Origin: Nothopassalora personata
Taxonomy: Eukaryota; Ascomycota; Dothideomycetes; Mycosphaerellales; Mycosphaerellaceae
Assembly: GCA_033816765.1 (NCBI GenBank)
Contig: CM066290.1
Coordinates: 744,001 to 808,000, forward strand
Length of the DNA: 64,000 nucleotides
Direction: 5' to 3'
Shown: positions 24,831-34,700 of the stretch, piece after piece
How the letters are laid out: every line of letters begins with the position of its first letter
Position numbering within the stretch: position 1 is the stretch's first letter
Notes under the pieces: model-generated
The model's input: only the letters and a program-made list of their open reading frames with translations
Database searches by the model: none
Told to the model about the DNA's origin: nothing
Made by a program: the position numbers and the translations under genes

Positions 24831-24963
24831 ACAATGTGAGTAGATTGATGTATTAAGAGAGATCTACGAAGTCGCGAGAAAGCAAGATAAGCTAAGAAAA
24901 GTGGGTGCCTCAGGCAGCTAGGGCCTTGGCATCCAAGAAGTGCTTGGGACAAGCATCAAGTCA
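24831..24963 (-). repeat. Copia 5' LTR (133 bp)
   Basis: Identical partner of 21003-21135, followed by the second TACAG copy. Its outer edge lies 150 bases upstream of the COQ11-like start codon. Confidence 0.85.
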
Positions 24964-25113
24964 TACAGATCCCATAGCCTGCTAGTCAAGGCGTGATCTC
25001 CTCATGCCTTTTATTTATCGGCATTCGAGGTTACAAAACTGCTGAGCTTCTCCAAAACTGACCTCTCACAACAACAGACAAGCAACGAGACATTGGACAT
25101 AAGAAACCAAGAT

Positions 25114-26058
25114 ATGGCTGCATCGGGAGCTGGAGCGGCAGCTAAGAAGAAGCTTATAGTGTGCGGTGGTAATGGCTTTCTCGGAAGCAGAATATGCAAA
25201 GCTGCTGTAGCAAGAGACTGGGATGTCGTTTCCATCAGGTAAGACATTCACATCCTCACACCTTCCAATGCAGTACTGACTGTCACTAGTCGCTCCGGCG
25301 AACCAAACTGGCCCTCAGTGTCCTCACATCAAACGGCACCGCCCTGGTCAAAGTCCGTAACATGGCGATCCGCCAACATCCTCCACCCCGAGACCTACAA
25401 AGCCGACCTCGAGGGCGCCAACGCAGTAGTTCACTCCATGGGCATCCTTCTAGAAGCAGACTACAAAAGTGTCTTGACAGGCAAAGAGTCACCCATATCA
25501 GGCTTACGGCGAGCATTCTCAGCGACGAAACAGGGTGGGAGTACAAATCCAATGGACAGACAGCCGGGGGAAAAGATCGAGCCAGGAGAGAAAGATGGAC
25601 AGCTTACGTATGAGCTCATGAACCGTGACTCTGCGATTGCTCTGGCGAAGGAGGCGAACAACGCTGGTGTGCAGAGCTTTGCGTATGTCTCGGCGGCGGC
25701 AGGAGCGCCTATCTTGCCGGGAAGATATATCAGCACGAAGCGGGAGGCGGAAAGTACGATTGCGAGTGCGTTTCCCAAGATGAGGAATCTGTTCATCCGA
25801 CCGGGTTTCTTGTATGATTCGTCGAGGACGTTCACGATCCCAATGGCTGCTGTGACTTATGGAGGGTTTATCGCAAATTCGCTCACTGGCGGAAATTTGA
25901 CGTGGTTGATGGGTGCTGGTGGAGCTAAGCCATTGAAGGCGGATTTGGTTGCAGAGGCGGTCGTGGAAGGTCTGTCAGACGATGCCGTGAAAGGGCCTGT
26001 GGAAGTGAAGGAGATTGAGGAGCTAGCGAATAGAGCTTGGAGGAGAAATATGCTATAG
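25114..26058 (+). CDS. COQ11: COQ11-like NAD(P)-binding protein of ubiquinone synthesis
   Basis: Exons 25114-25238 and 25290-26058 across a 51 bp intron (GTAAGA...TAG) encode about 297 aa. The N-terminus has the Rossmann motif GGNGFLG (residues 18-24). The spliced junction gives VVSISRSG, which is characteristic of the atypical short-chain dehydrogenases related to yeast Coq11 (YLR290C). Further matches to that family are VVHSMGILLE, YELMNRDSAI, SFAYVSA, YISTKREAE and IRPGFLYD. The yeast protein is part of the mitochondrial coenzyme Q synthome. Residues 1-12 are Ala/Gly/Lys-rich and might help import, but a clear presequence is not visible. The Copia LTR ends 150 bases before the start codon. 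Confidence 0.88.
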
Positions 26059-27024
26059 AAGGCTGTTTTGTCCACCTCTTGAAAGCGTTCGAGCGCGATA
26101 CTCCGGCTTGAACGGCCGCGTGAACAATGACGACTTTCCTTTTGAACGCTCCGCAAGCCGTGTGAGTGTATGTGCTCGTAACAGGTCGCGCAGCGTATCT
26201 GGTCACCGCCAACTGTAGGGCGCACGCACGCAACGCAAGCGGCCTTCCAAGTGCCTTAGCCGTCGAAAGCTCCACGCAGGTACACTGCGCAGTCCTAAAG
26301 CATCAGACGCATTGACACCAGTCCCGCTCGCTCACGCCTGGTACTGCCAGTCATGGGCGTGGAAGTGAGTGCTGTACGTTGGTGGAAGCTTATTATACGC
26401 AAGTCATCATGTCTTTCGTTCGTGCAACTACGCCCACATCACCAGCAGCATAGCGACACAAGGAGGCAAAGCTGCCAAGCGCCGGCATGACCTGGAATCA
26501 GCTTGCCAATGATGGCTTTCGGAGATAGAAAGTATGACAAAGGGAGACGTTCGGTGCCGGTACTGCACCTTTCCCAAGCGTTGGAAGTGCTGTTCAGGAC
26601 GAGTCGTTGGAATCTTCCAAAGCTTGTGTTGGACCGCACCGCAAGGTTCAGCGCTTCAGCTCCCTTGAGCATGCAGTATAACAAGTCAGCTTATTTTCCC
26701 CAGGAATGTAGTGGCTGTGTGGATGTTGACTTCCGAAAGGCCGAGCAAATTGAACGTGAATGGTGAGGTCCATCTGGTTTATACAATAGGAAAAGTATAC
26801 GCCCACCAACATCTTGGCCACAGATGGACTATGCTGTAGTAGCTGGGCCATGAAGTATTGATGGACAACCTTATCAATTTCCGCCGAAGCTCTCGACCAC
26901 CACCTAAGCGCCTAGCCGGGATTCCGCTCCAACATTGAAGCGATGTCGCTCATGCTACAAGTATCCCCGCTCTCAAGGCTCTATACGAACGTGAGGGCCC
27001 CGAGGACTGGGAACGATAGTGATA
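26059..27024. other. Intergenic region, no gene seen
   Basis: Almost 1 kb between two genes in the same direction. Only short frames without motifs are present. It probably holds the 3' end of the COQ11-like gene and the promoter of the dehydrogenase. Confidence 0.5.
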
Positions 27025-27878
27025 ATGGCATTGGCGTCCAGATTGGCGATCTTAGTTGGTGGCATAGGTTTGTTTAATTCGATCGCTTACTTATCCATCT
27101 CTCCTCATATGGTCTCGCAGGTGGACTCGGCTCAGTGACGGGCAAGGTCCTTCATTCACAAGGCGCCAAACTCGCTCTTCTCTACGCTCCCTTCGAGAGG
27201 CAAAGAGTCGAGCCGACACTCCAAGAAGTCTATGGCCAAGATGGCTCATCACGAGAAATTAGCACTTATGAATGCGACATAACCTCAGCAGACTCAGTCG
27301 ATGCTGCTTTCGCTTCCATCTCCAAGGACAAGCATGCCTTCCCTAGCATTCTGGTCAATACAGCTGGCTATGTGAATTTACAACCACTGGAGTCCTTCGC
27401 TGTAGATGACATCCTTCGTCATTACATGGTCAACCTCCATGGACCTACTTTGACCAGCCAAGCTTTCGCAAAGCTATACTTTGCAGCGTCCGAGTCCGCT
27501 TCTCAGCCAGACAATCCAGTACCTGGCGGCCGCATTGTGAATATCGCCTCTCAAGCCGCCCACATCGCCCTCCATCATCACGGACCTTACTGCGCTAGTA
27601 AAGCCGGTCTGATCGGTCTTACAAAGTGCATGGCTTCTGAGTGGGGACCAAGAGGTATTACTGCAAATTCGATCTCTCCAGGACCGGTGATGACGGAATT
27701 GGGAAAGAAAGCTTGGGGTGATGAGAAAGTTGCAGCCGATTACCTTGCTGCTGTGCCGACCGGACGATTCGCTGAGCCTCACGAGGTGGCGAGAATCGTG
27801 GAGTTTCTGGTGAAGGATGAGGCAAGGAATATCAATGGTGCTGACGTCCGGTTGGATGGAGGGTTCACCGTGAAGTAG
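27025..27878 (+). CDS. Short-chain dehydrogenase/reductase (FabG/CBR4-like)
   Basis: Exons 27025-27067 and 27121-27878 across a 53 bp intron (GTTTGT...CAG) give about 266 aa, the usual classical SDR size. Splicing completes the cofactor loop GGIGGLGS (residues 12-19). NTAGYV is the NAG-like motif. The catalytic serine is in NIASQ (about 158), and Tyr and Lys are in YCASK (about 171 and 175). SPGPVMTE and the ending NGADVRLDGG match the 3-oxoacyl-ACP-reductase-like group. It is an NAD(P)-dependent oxidoreductase; the substrate cannot be told from sequence. The intron splits the nucleotide-binding loop, so an unspliced message could not make the full fold. Confidence 0.9.
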
Positions 27879-28044
27879 AGCAGTCGGTCGCAATCGTAAG
27901 TGCTCACGACTCTACGCATTTGACTATCACCTATCAATGCGATTTTGAAATTACTGACAGATCTCCAAGCTTACGTGCCTTTCAAGTTGTCCTTATCAAC
28001 CTGGTTTCACTCTGAAATGTCTGATCTACGGCAGGGGATCCCAC

Positions 28045-29190
28045 TCATATGACTCCGATGAGAGCAAATCCGCCCTCAACGTCCTGCTTCCCGTACCGAT
28101 GCGCACGATTCCACGGCTCAGCTGCCGAAAATCGTGGATTCTGCTCGGCGCAATACTTCTTGACAGTTGACCGTTCGAGCTTGCGGGTAGCTTCTCTCGA
28201 CTTAATGCGCGCTTTCGCTCGGCATCGTGCAACGACACTTGTACTATCCTTCGTAGCCACTGCGGAGCCGGTACTCCAATAGTCAACTTGCGGAACCTCG
28301 ACCTTCCACTCGCACTGCGCATCGATGGCATCAAGGAAGCCCCGGGACGAGCGATTGGGGTCGGTCATCTCTAGCAATGTCTGCAGCCGGAGAACCACGT
28401 TGAGATCGTTGTCGGGACCTACAGGCGGGTGTTGTGCCTGCCCGGCTGGATCGCCAAAGCCTGACGTCTGATCCGAGGTTGCGATATCAACAGCCTAGGC
28501 CATTGCGATGTTCTTGGCCTCTCGGAAGCGCTCTTCGGCCTTGGTACCTTCCTGCATCAATCGCATGCTTTCTTGTAGGTCGGCGAGGTCTGCGTCCATA
28601 GTGTCCCGTTTTACAGCCCTAGCAGATCGTCCATGAGCATAATACGCAGCATTCATCGGGTCTTGTCTTCGGTCGTCGAAGCCCTTTCGTTCTTGGACAG
28701 GGCCCAGCGGCTGCTCCTCGATACTGTGAGGGTTCGAATTATTCTTCGATGGATCTGTAACAGCATATCGTTCCACGAAGCTGGCTTCAGGTTTGGACTG
28801 AGATTGGACGTCTTCATCGACTTCCAGTAGACCTGCATTCTCGAGGACACCATGGAGTAGCATATTCAGCTTCAATTGCTCCAGGCTGGTTCTCTGCTGC
28901 GCACTATGTGGACTGCGCTTGACCTCGGCGAGTTCTCACTAGACCGTGCGTAGCTTGCGTTTGAGCACCTTCGATTGAAGCTCTATCGACTGCATATCAG
29001 CAACGACATCAAGCGTTTGGAAAAATGCCTGCCATTTGTCTGGGATTTGTTCGACTTCTTGCTGCGTCCAATCTCGGAAGTTGTCAAGTAGCTTCTGCTT
29101 GGCCTTCGCGGTCTGCGCCTCAAGCAAACACGCTCGACTGTCTTCCACAGACAACTTCATAGCTCTCAGCAGGTCTTCTGTCGTCAACAT
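28045..29190 (-). pseudogene. Coiled-coil hypothetical protein, broken by in-frame stops
   Basis: One frame starts at ATG 29190 (MLTTEDLLRAMKLSVEDSR) and continues to 28045 with a protein-like composition. It is cut by adjacent TAG TGA codons at 28936-28941 and a TAG at 28495-28497, and no frameshift is needed. It is helical and charged, with likely coiled coils. I recognise no family. Sequence upstream of 29190 up to about 29600 also reads like protein in the same frame, again with stops, so the original gene may be longer. Introns covering the stops cannot be excluded, but splice signals are poor. At least one stop fits a CAG-to-TAG change. Confidence 0.5.
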
Positions 29191-30003
29191 GGCGAGTTGG
29201 AAAGCACCTTAGTGTATTGCAGCAACGATCATGGATGCAGGCCCACCACCTTGCCATCGAATTCTGCATACATTCGTAAGGTCGCTGAGGTCTGCTCCCA
29301 GTAGCGGTCTCGCCTCTCTTGGATTCCTGCGAGCGATGATCGACGCTCATCCTGAGCTTGGCACGGTCATCTTCGACGCGCCCTGTCTGCTGGAGACGTC
29401 CTTGGAGGTCTCGTGGGCGAAGATGGTATCTTGCTGCAATATTGCACACACATCCTGTCCTTGCTTCGCACGTTTTGTCTCGGGCTCTTCTGTCCCTCAA
29501 CCGAGGACTGCATTATACCCGCACTTCACCGCTTTCGACACCTTCTCCATGGTCTTCAGGTCTCCGATTGCTGTCTTGGAGGTTCAAGATGTTTTCTGGG
29601 GCATATGTGTGAACGACAGATGCAGCAGACGTAAGAAATGAGACAAGAAACACAATGGCCAGTGGATCTTTACCCCTTTTAGACGGGGGCAACGCGCTAT
29701 GTGTCGTGTTTGTTCGTTCTTCACTGCTCCGGCCAGGGAGGTCATGCAATACCGAGGTGTCATTGACCAAGCGGAACGAATACGCAAACGCCTCTTACAC
29801 CCCAATTCCATACACTAAATATTCACATCTCATTCGGCAGACTGGTCTTCACTCGCAACCGCTGCTGTCAACACACGACAGTGCGTCTTGTAAGGAGAAT
29901 GTCCTGCCACTTGCGTCTCTTCTCTTCGTCTCTCCACTACGAGACGGGAACAACCGGACAGAGTGCCGCTGGCGGCGCCGGTCTATCCCGGCAATTCGGA
30001 CAC
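29191..30003. other. Left flank of the transposon nest
   Basis: It includes possible upstream remains of the coiled-coil pseudogene (to about 29600, minus strand). From there to the TA at 30004 I see nothing recognisable. Base composition is normal, not RIP-like. Confidence 0.4.
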
Positions 30004-30005
30004 TA

Positions 30006-30066
30006 GAACGCTAGCCCATTTACCTAACCCAGGTCCGGATATCGGTCCGTCCGACGCGCTCTCACC
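30006..30066 (+). repeat. Left terminal inverted repeat (61 bp)
   Basis: Starts GAACGCTAGCCC directly after a TA dinucleotide and pairs with 52552-52612. Confidence 0.88.
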
Positions 30067-30329
30067 TTAGCTCTTAGCAACTTGATCTTTCTTAGCGATA
30101 TAGTCCCTATAGCTCTTGAATATTATCTTGCAGTGAATACTGTGTTATTCGCACGTGCTATAGGTACTAACACTAGCCGTAGGTTGCTAGACGACACGTT
30201 GTTTAGGCTCTAGAGCGCCTTCGAATACACTAACTAGTCTAACAGCCTTATTGCGAAGAAGCACAAGGTAGACCGCAAAGCAGTCGGTCGAATACGACTT
30301 AACCTTAAGTTATTCGGTTAGCCGTATCT
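30067..30329 (-). pseudogene. C-terminal piece of the TIR-element protein
   Basis: Minus-strand reading gives TDCFAVYLVLLRNKAVRLVS and ends near YRDYIAKKDQVAKS, interrupted by stops that fit CAG/TGG-to-TAG changes. It directly abuts the left inverted repeat, as expected for the end of a transposase gene. No known catalytic motif was recognised. Confidence 0.45.
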
Positions 30330-30334
30330 ACCGG

Positions 30335-30531
30335 TGTTAAGGGGATGTCGCAATGTATAGCACGCCCACGACCTGCCAGTCGTAGATGAACTAATTCTTG
30401 CCTTTTGTTCAAGACGCATCGCGCGTCGCAAGGTGTACTCATGCGTGTCACGTGCGGCTTGGCAGCCGGTCGCGACCGCATGTCACATGCAAGGCCACAT
30501 GTAGGGGTTAGCCACTGGGCTGCCCCTTACA
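30335..30531 (-). repeat. B' 3' LTR (197 bp)
   Basis: Identical to 36963-37159. On its inner side is the polypurine tract (minus-strand GGGAGGGGAGGCAA). Confidence 0.93.
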
Positions 30532-30704
30532 ATTGCCTCCCCTCCCGTGCGAGCTGTCCTCAGCTCGCTAGTTGCTACGTAGAGGCTCCTATGTACTTCC
30601 AGAACCATAGTTGCTATGCGGCCCACATGCGGGTTGCGTGCGTGTCGTCATGTAGGTGTAGGTGAGTGAGGCTTGGTTGCCATGCCGACGCAGCTGGTTA
30701 GGGG

Positions 30705-30712
30705 CATAAAAC
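30705..30712 (+). promoter_or_regulatory. TATA-like box of the antisense gene
   Basis: CATAAAAC lies about 120 bases before the ATG at 30833 and just inside the 3' LTR of B'. It is a plausible core promoter for transcription against pol. Confidence 0.35.
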
Positions 30713-30832
30713 TCCAGCCCAACCCAGCCCTTTCTCAGCACGCTCCCCAGCTCATCACCTTCGCCACACCACCACCACGCACCCGCACCGCACCATCATC
30801 GCAAGCGCCTCGCCAGCATCATCATCATCATC

Positions 30833-31603
30833 ATGTCGGCCGTGCCCTCCTCGCCGCCATTCTCTGGCCGCTCCGCCTCCTCCAGCAGCACCAGCAGCGA
30901 CAGCACCACCAGCGCCGCAGAAGACGAGCGCCGCCAGGCGGCTCTGGTGCGCGACGCACCCAGAACGCCTGGTGGTCGCAAGCGACCAGCATCACCCTCG
31001 CAGCCACCAACGCCCTCGCCAGCCACCAAGCTCTCGCAGAGAATCAACATGTGCATGCGGTGCCTCCCGTACTTCGTCAGGGGTAAGTCTCCACGCGCGT
31101 CGCCTGCGATTCGCATGCTAACCACTTGCTAGACGAGGCCGATGACTGTGATAGTGTCACCACCGGCGAGCTCCTGAAGAAGTGTGGCCGCTGCAGGCGC
31201 AGCAAACACAGCTGCGTGCCCAACACCAGCCACGCCATCGCCTCGCTGGTGAGCCGCCTGCGCGCCGCGCGGTCCCAGCGCGACTTCCTCACGGCCATGA
31301 TGGGCCAGGCGCCCACAGAACTCCAGCAGCAGGAGCTGGTGGAGCAGATCCGCCTGTGTGCCCAGCTGGGCAACGACATCAAGGAGGTAAGTCGCTGCTT
31401 CGCTCGTGCGAGTCGACTGCTACTCGCGGGGGAGGGCTCTAGTGCGTCCCCTGTGCTTCGGCTGACCCTTCCTATAGGCCATCAGGCAGTTCAATGCCTA
31501 CAAGCACAAGCGTGCCGGGGAGACCCGCATGCGTGCCTCCGCCGCCGCCGCCACCACTGCCGACCAGGCATTCTTGCCTGAGTCACTGCGTGACGACAAC
31601 TGA
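30833..31603 (+). CDS. Antisense Cys-cluster/coiled-coil protein inside chromovirus B'
   Basis: Three exons, 30833-31082, 31133-31386 and 31478-31603, with introns of 50 and 91 bp (both GTAAGT...TAG), give about 209 aa. The gene is read against gag-pol and lies between the chromodomain end (31738) and the 3' LTR. Residues 1-70 are Ser/Pro-rich. Then come six cysteines: CMRC, a single Cys about 12 residues on, then KKCGRCRRSKHSC. This CX2C...C...CX2CX6C layout resembles a Zn2Cys6 cluster with longer loops. A helical, Leu/Gln-rich, probably coiled-coil region follows (ELQQQELVEQIRLCAQL). The same gene exists, mutated, in copy B (44141-45078), and a similar one in the different element A. It may be a DNA- or nucleic-acid-binding regulator of the element, but that is inference. 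No known family was recognised. Confidence 0.75.
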
Positions 31604-31737
31604 GGCGCTCGCCTCACACGCTGCTCGCGGGCTCCTCGCCTGCTACCACTCTGCGTGGCCCCTGGTGGGCGCGCCACTCTTCAGCTTTTGTTTTGTTTAT
31701 AGTTGAGAAAGGTTTTGTTTGTGCTCCAGTGCCAGTC

Positions 31738-34700
31738 TCATTTGCTTCTCCTTGACGCCTCATAGCCGGCTACCATGCGATCCGCATTCGCGAGGCCCTC
31801 CGCCGGTTCCCAGCTGTTGTACTCCTCTGGCCAGTCCTTCCACTGGACTAGATACTGCAGCTTGCCCTTGCGCTTACGCCTATCCAGCACTGCCTCTACC
31901 TCATACTCTCCGTCCTCATTAGCTAGAGGGGGTACGGGTCCATCCTCATCGCTACCGATATACGGCTCGAGGAGAGAGACATGGAAGACGTTGTGGAGCC
32001 TTGAGTCGGCTGGTAGCGCTAGGCGGTACGCCTGCGAACCGACAGCGTCCGTAATGCGGTATGGGCCGATGAACTTCGGACCCATCTTCTTCTTTGGCAC
32101 TGCCAACTTGAGGTTCTTCGTTGACAACAGGACTAAGTCACCTACGCGGTAGGTCTTGGCTTGGTGGGTCTTGTTGTAGTAGCGAGCCTGGCTTTCTGCT
32201 GCAGCCTTCCATCGCTCCTCGAGTGTAGCGCGTAGTTTTCGCATGCGACTCGCAGCTGTTACCGCTGCTGGTACTTCCCCCCCCCTGGGTCTCGTCTCGA
32301 GATCCAGTTGGTGCAGGGGCAATCTCAGGTCGCCAACCGTGCGCTATTTCGAACGGACTCATCCGCAGTGTTGGGTGGATGCTGTTATTAGCTGCGAATT
32401 CAGCAACTGCAAGCCACTCAGCCCACTCAGTTTGATTGTCACTGCAGTAACAACGAAGGTATTGTTCGAGGGTTTGGTTTGCCCTCTCAGTTTGGCCGTC
32501 AGTCTGAGGGTGAAAGGCCGTGGATAGCTTGCGCTTCACACGCGCCTCGAAGCAGAAGTCACTCCAAAACTGACTAGTGAAGACCGGACCTCGGTCGCTC
32601 ACTATGCCTGACGGGACACCATAGTGTCGCACGACTTCGTCTCGCAGGAGCCTCGCAAGCTCCACGGCTGTGCAAGTCTTCGTCGTCGGGATGTACAAGC
32701 TCATTTTTGAGTAGCGATCGACTATCACTAGGATCGCATCATACACGCAACCGGCTCGCGTGCTTGGAGGTAGGTCCGTAATGAAATCCATGGTGATTTC
32801 CTGCCACGGTCGCTCCGGTCTAGGAAGCGGTTGCAGCTCGCCGTAGGGTCGATGGCGCCTCGCCTTCGAACCCTGGCAGGTTCTGCAGGCTTGGACGTAT
32901 TGTTTCACGTCCGTGCTAAGTGAGTCCCACCAATAATTACGTCGCAACAGCTCTTCAGTCTTGGTCCTTCCAAAGTGACCCGCGAGGACGTCGTCGTGGT
33001 GCATGCGAATCAGATGCGACCTGATTGCGTGATCCCTGGGTACCACGATCGCGTCTCCGCAGTACACAAGGTCATCCTTCACATGCCATCCCTTGGCGTC
33101 CCTCGCGCTTGGCGCCTGCGCCAAGCATGCGACACACTGGTCGTCTTGCTGCTGCGCGATCTTCATCAAGAGTGGGATCAACTCACCCGTCGAGCTGTAA
33201 GCTTGACCCTGTATCACTGCAGCGCACACTGCTGCTGGTAAAGACGGCTTGTCTTGATGGGGAAGGTCACCTCTCCGCATTGCCATCGCCGCGCCTATGT
33301 CGCCCTGCATCGCCTCGCAGGTGGCAAGCACGCGCTTCACCGTCGGCTCGCTTGTCCCTTCCAGAGACTCCTTCCAGAAAGACAGCTTACTTTGCAAGGT
33401 AGGCAGCAAGTTCGAAGTTTGTTGCGTTATGGCTGCGTAGTCACTGCGTCTCGAAGGCGCGTCGGCTGGGTTAGTCTTACCCGGCCGATGCTCCACTACA
33501 AAATCAAAAGACTGCAGGAACGTAGCCCATCGAGCTTGCCGCCCATTCAGCTGCTTTACTGTCATGAAGCCCTGTAGGTTAGCGTGGTCGACTAGCACTC
33601 GCACCGCATGCGTAGCGCCCTCCAAGTATGGCCTCCAATGCTTGAAAGCCTCAACCACTGCAAGTAGCTCCTGATCGTGCGTCTCGTAGTTGCACTCAGC
33701 TGGTATCATCTTGCGTGAATAGAACGCGATGGGATGCCACTCAGCACCAAACAATTGGGATATGATACCTGCGATCGCGAAACCTGAGGCATCCGTCTCG
33801 ACTCGCGTGCGCAGCGCAGGATCGAAGTGCCTAAGTATTGGTGCACCTAAGAATCCGGCCTTAAGCTGTCGAAACGCCTGCTCTTCGCTTAAGGTCCACG
33901 TGAGAGGGCCGTGCTTCTTGCCGTCCTTGGATCCCTTTAGCAGGTCCGTTAGGGGCTTGCAGACCCTTGAGTATCCTTCTATAAAACGCCGGTAGAAGTT
34001 GCAAAACCCAAGGAAGGACTGGACCTCATGAAAGGTCGTAGGTGTAGGCCATTCCTCGATAGCGGCTACCCTGCTCCTGTCCATCGACACGCCTGCGGCG
34101 CTCACGACAAACCCAAGGAACTCTGCACTCTCCTGGAAGAAGTGACACTTCTTAGGGTTTGCGAACAGGGCAAACTTTCGTAGCCTCTCCAGCACCGCGC
34201 GTACGGCTCGCACGTGTGCCTCACGCGTCTCGCTGTAGATGAGGATATCATCTAGGTAGACCACGCAAATGTCATCAACTAAGCCGGTCAGCGCCTTGTT
34301 GATATACCCTTGAAAGGTTGCCGGTGCGTTGGTTAACCCGAACGGCATCACCAGGTACTCGTAGTGTCCGTATCGCGTGCGAAACGCAGTCTTCCACTCA
34401 TCGCCTCGCTTAATAGGGATACGATGGTAGGCGTCCTTCAAATCGATTGTAGTGAAGAACCTGGAACCTGATAGCCTATCTAGCGTCTCGCTGATTAGGG
34501 GCAGGGGGTATCGGTTCTTCACTGTAATCTCATTCAGGCCTCTGTAATCAACACAGAGCCTAAGAGTGCCATTCTTCTTTGGCACGAACAGGATAGGCGC
34601 ACCCGCCTCGCTTGCGGACCGCCTAATCCACCCCTTCTCCATTGCTTGCGCAAGGTACTCCTTCAAGGCCTCCAACTCAGTCAAGGACTGGTGGTACAGC

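Larger units (their letters stand above)
21003..24963 (-). mobile_element. Ty1/Copia LTR retrotransposon lacking reverse transcriptase
   Basis: Two direct repeats (21003-21135 and 24831-24963) bound a 3.7 kb interior and are flanked by a matching TACAG at 20998-21002 and 24964-24968. The LTRs look identical base for base. The interior reads on the minus strand in one frame: gag, retropepsin, integrase, then the spacer that normally precedes reverse transcriptase. Right after the spacer the frame ends and the 3' LTR follows, with no reverse transcriptase or RNase H. It is therefore a deletion derivative that must have been copied by enzymes from another element. Much of the interior carries stops that fit CAG- or TGG-to-TAG changes. 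Confidence 0.88.

Noticed and set aside
29513..29811. Open minus frames upstream of the coiled-coil pseudogene
   Set aside because: Could be its lost 5' part but frames conflict and splice sites are lacking, so not listed as a separate gene.
30673..31086. Alternative plus-strand frame with a poly-His stretch overlapping the antisense gene
   Set aside because: The other frame has matching introns, the Cys cluster and a homologous copy in element B; this one is a shadow.
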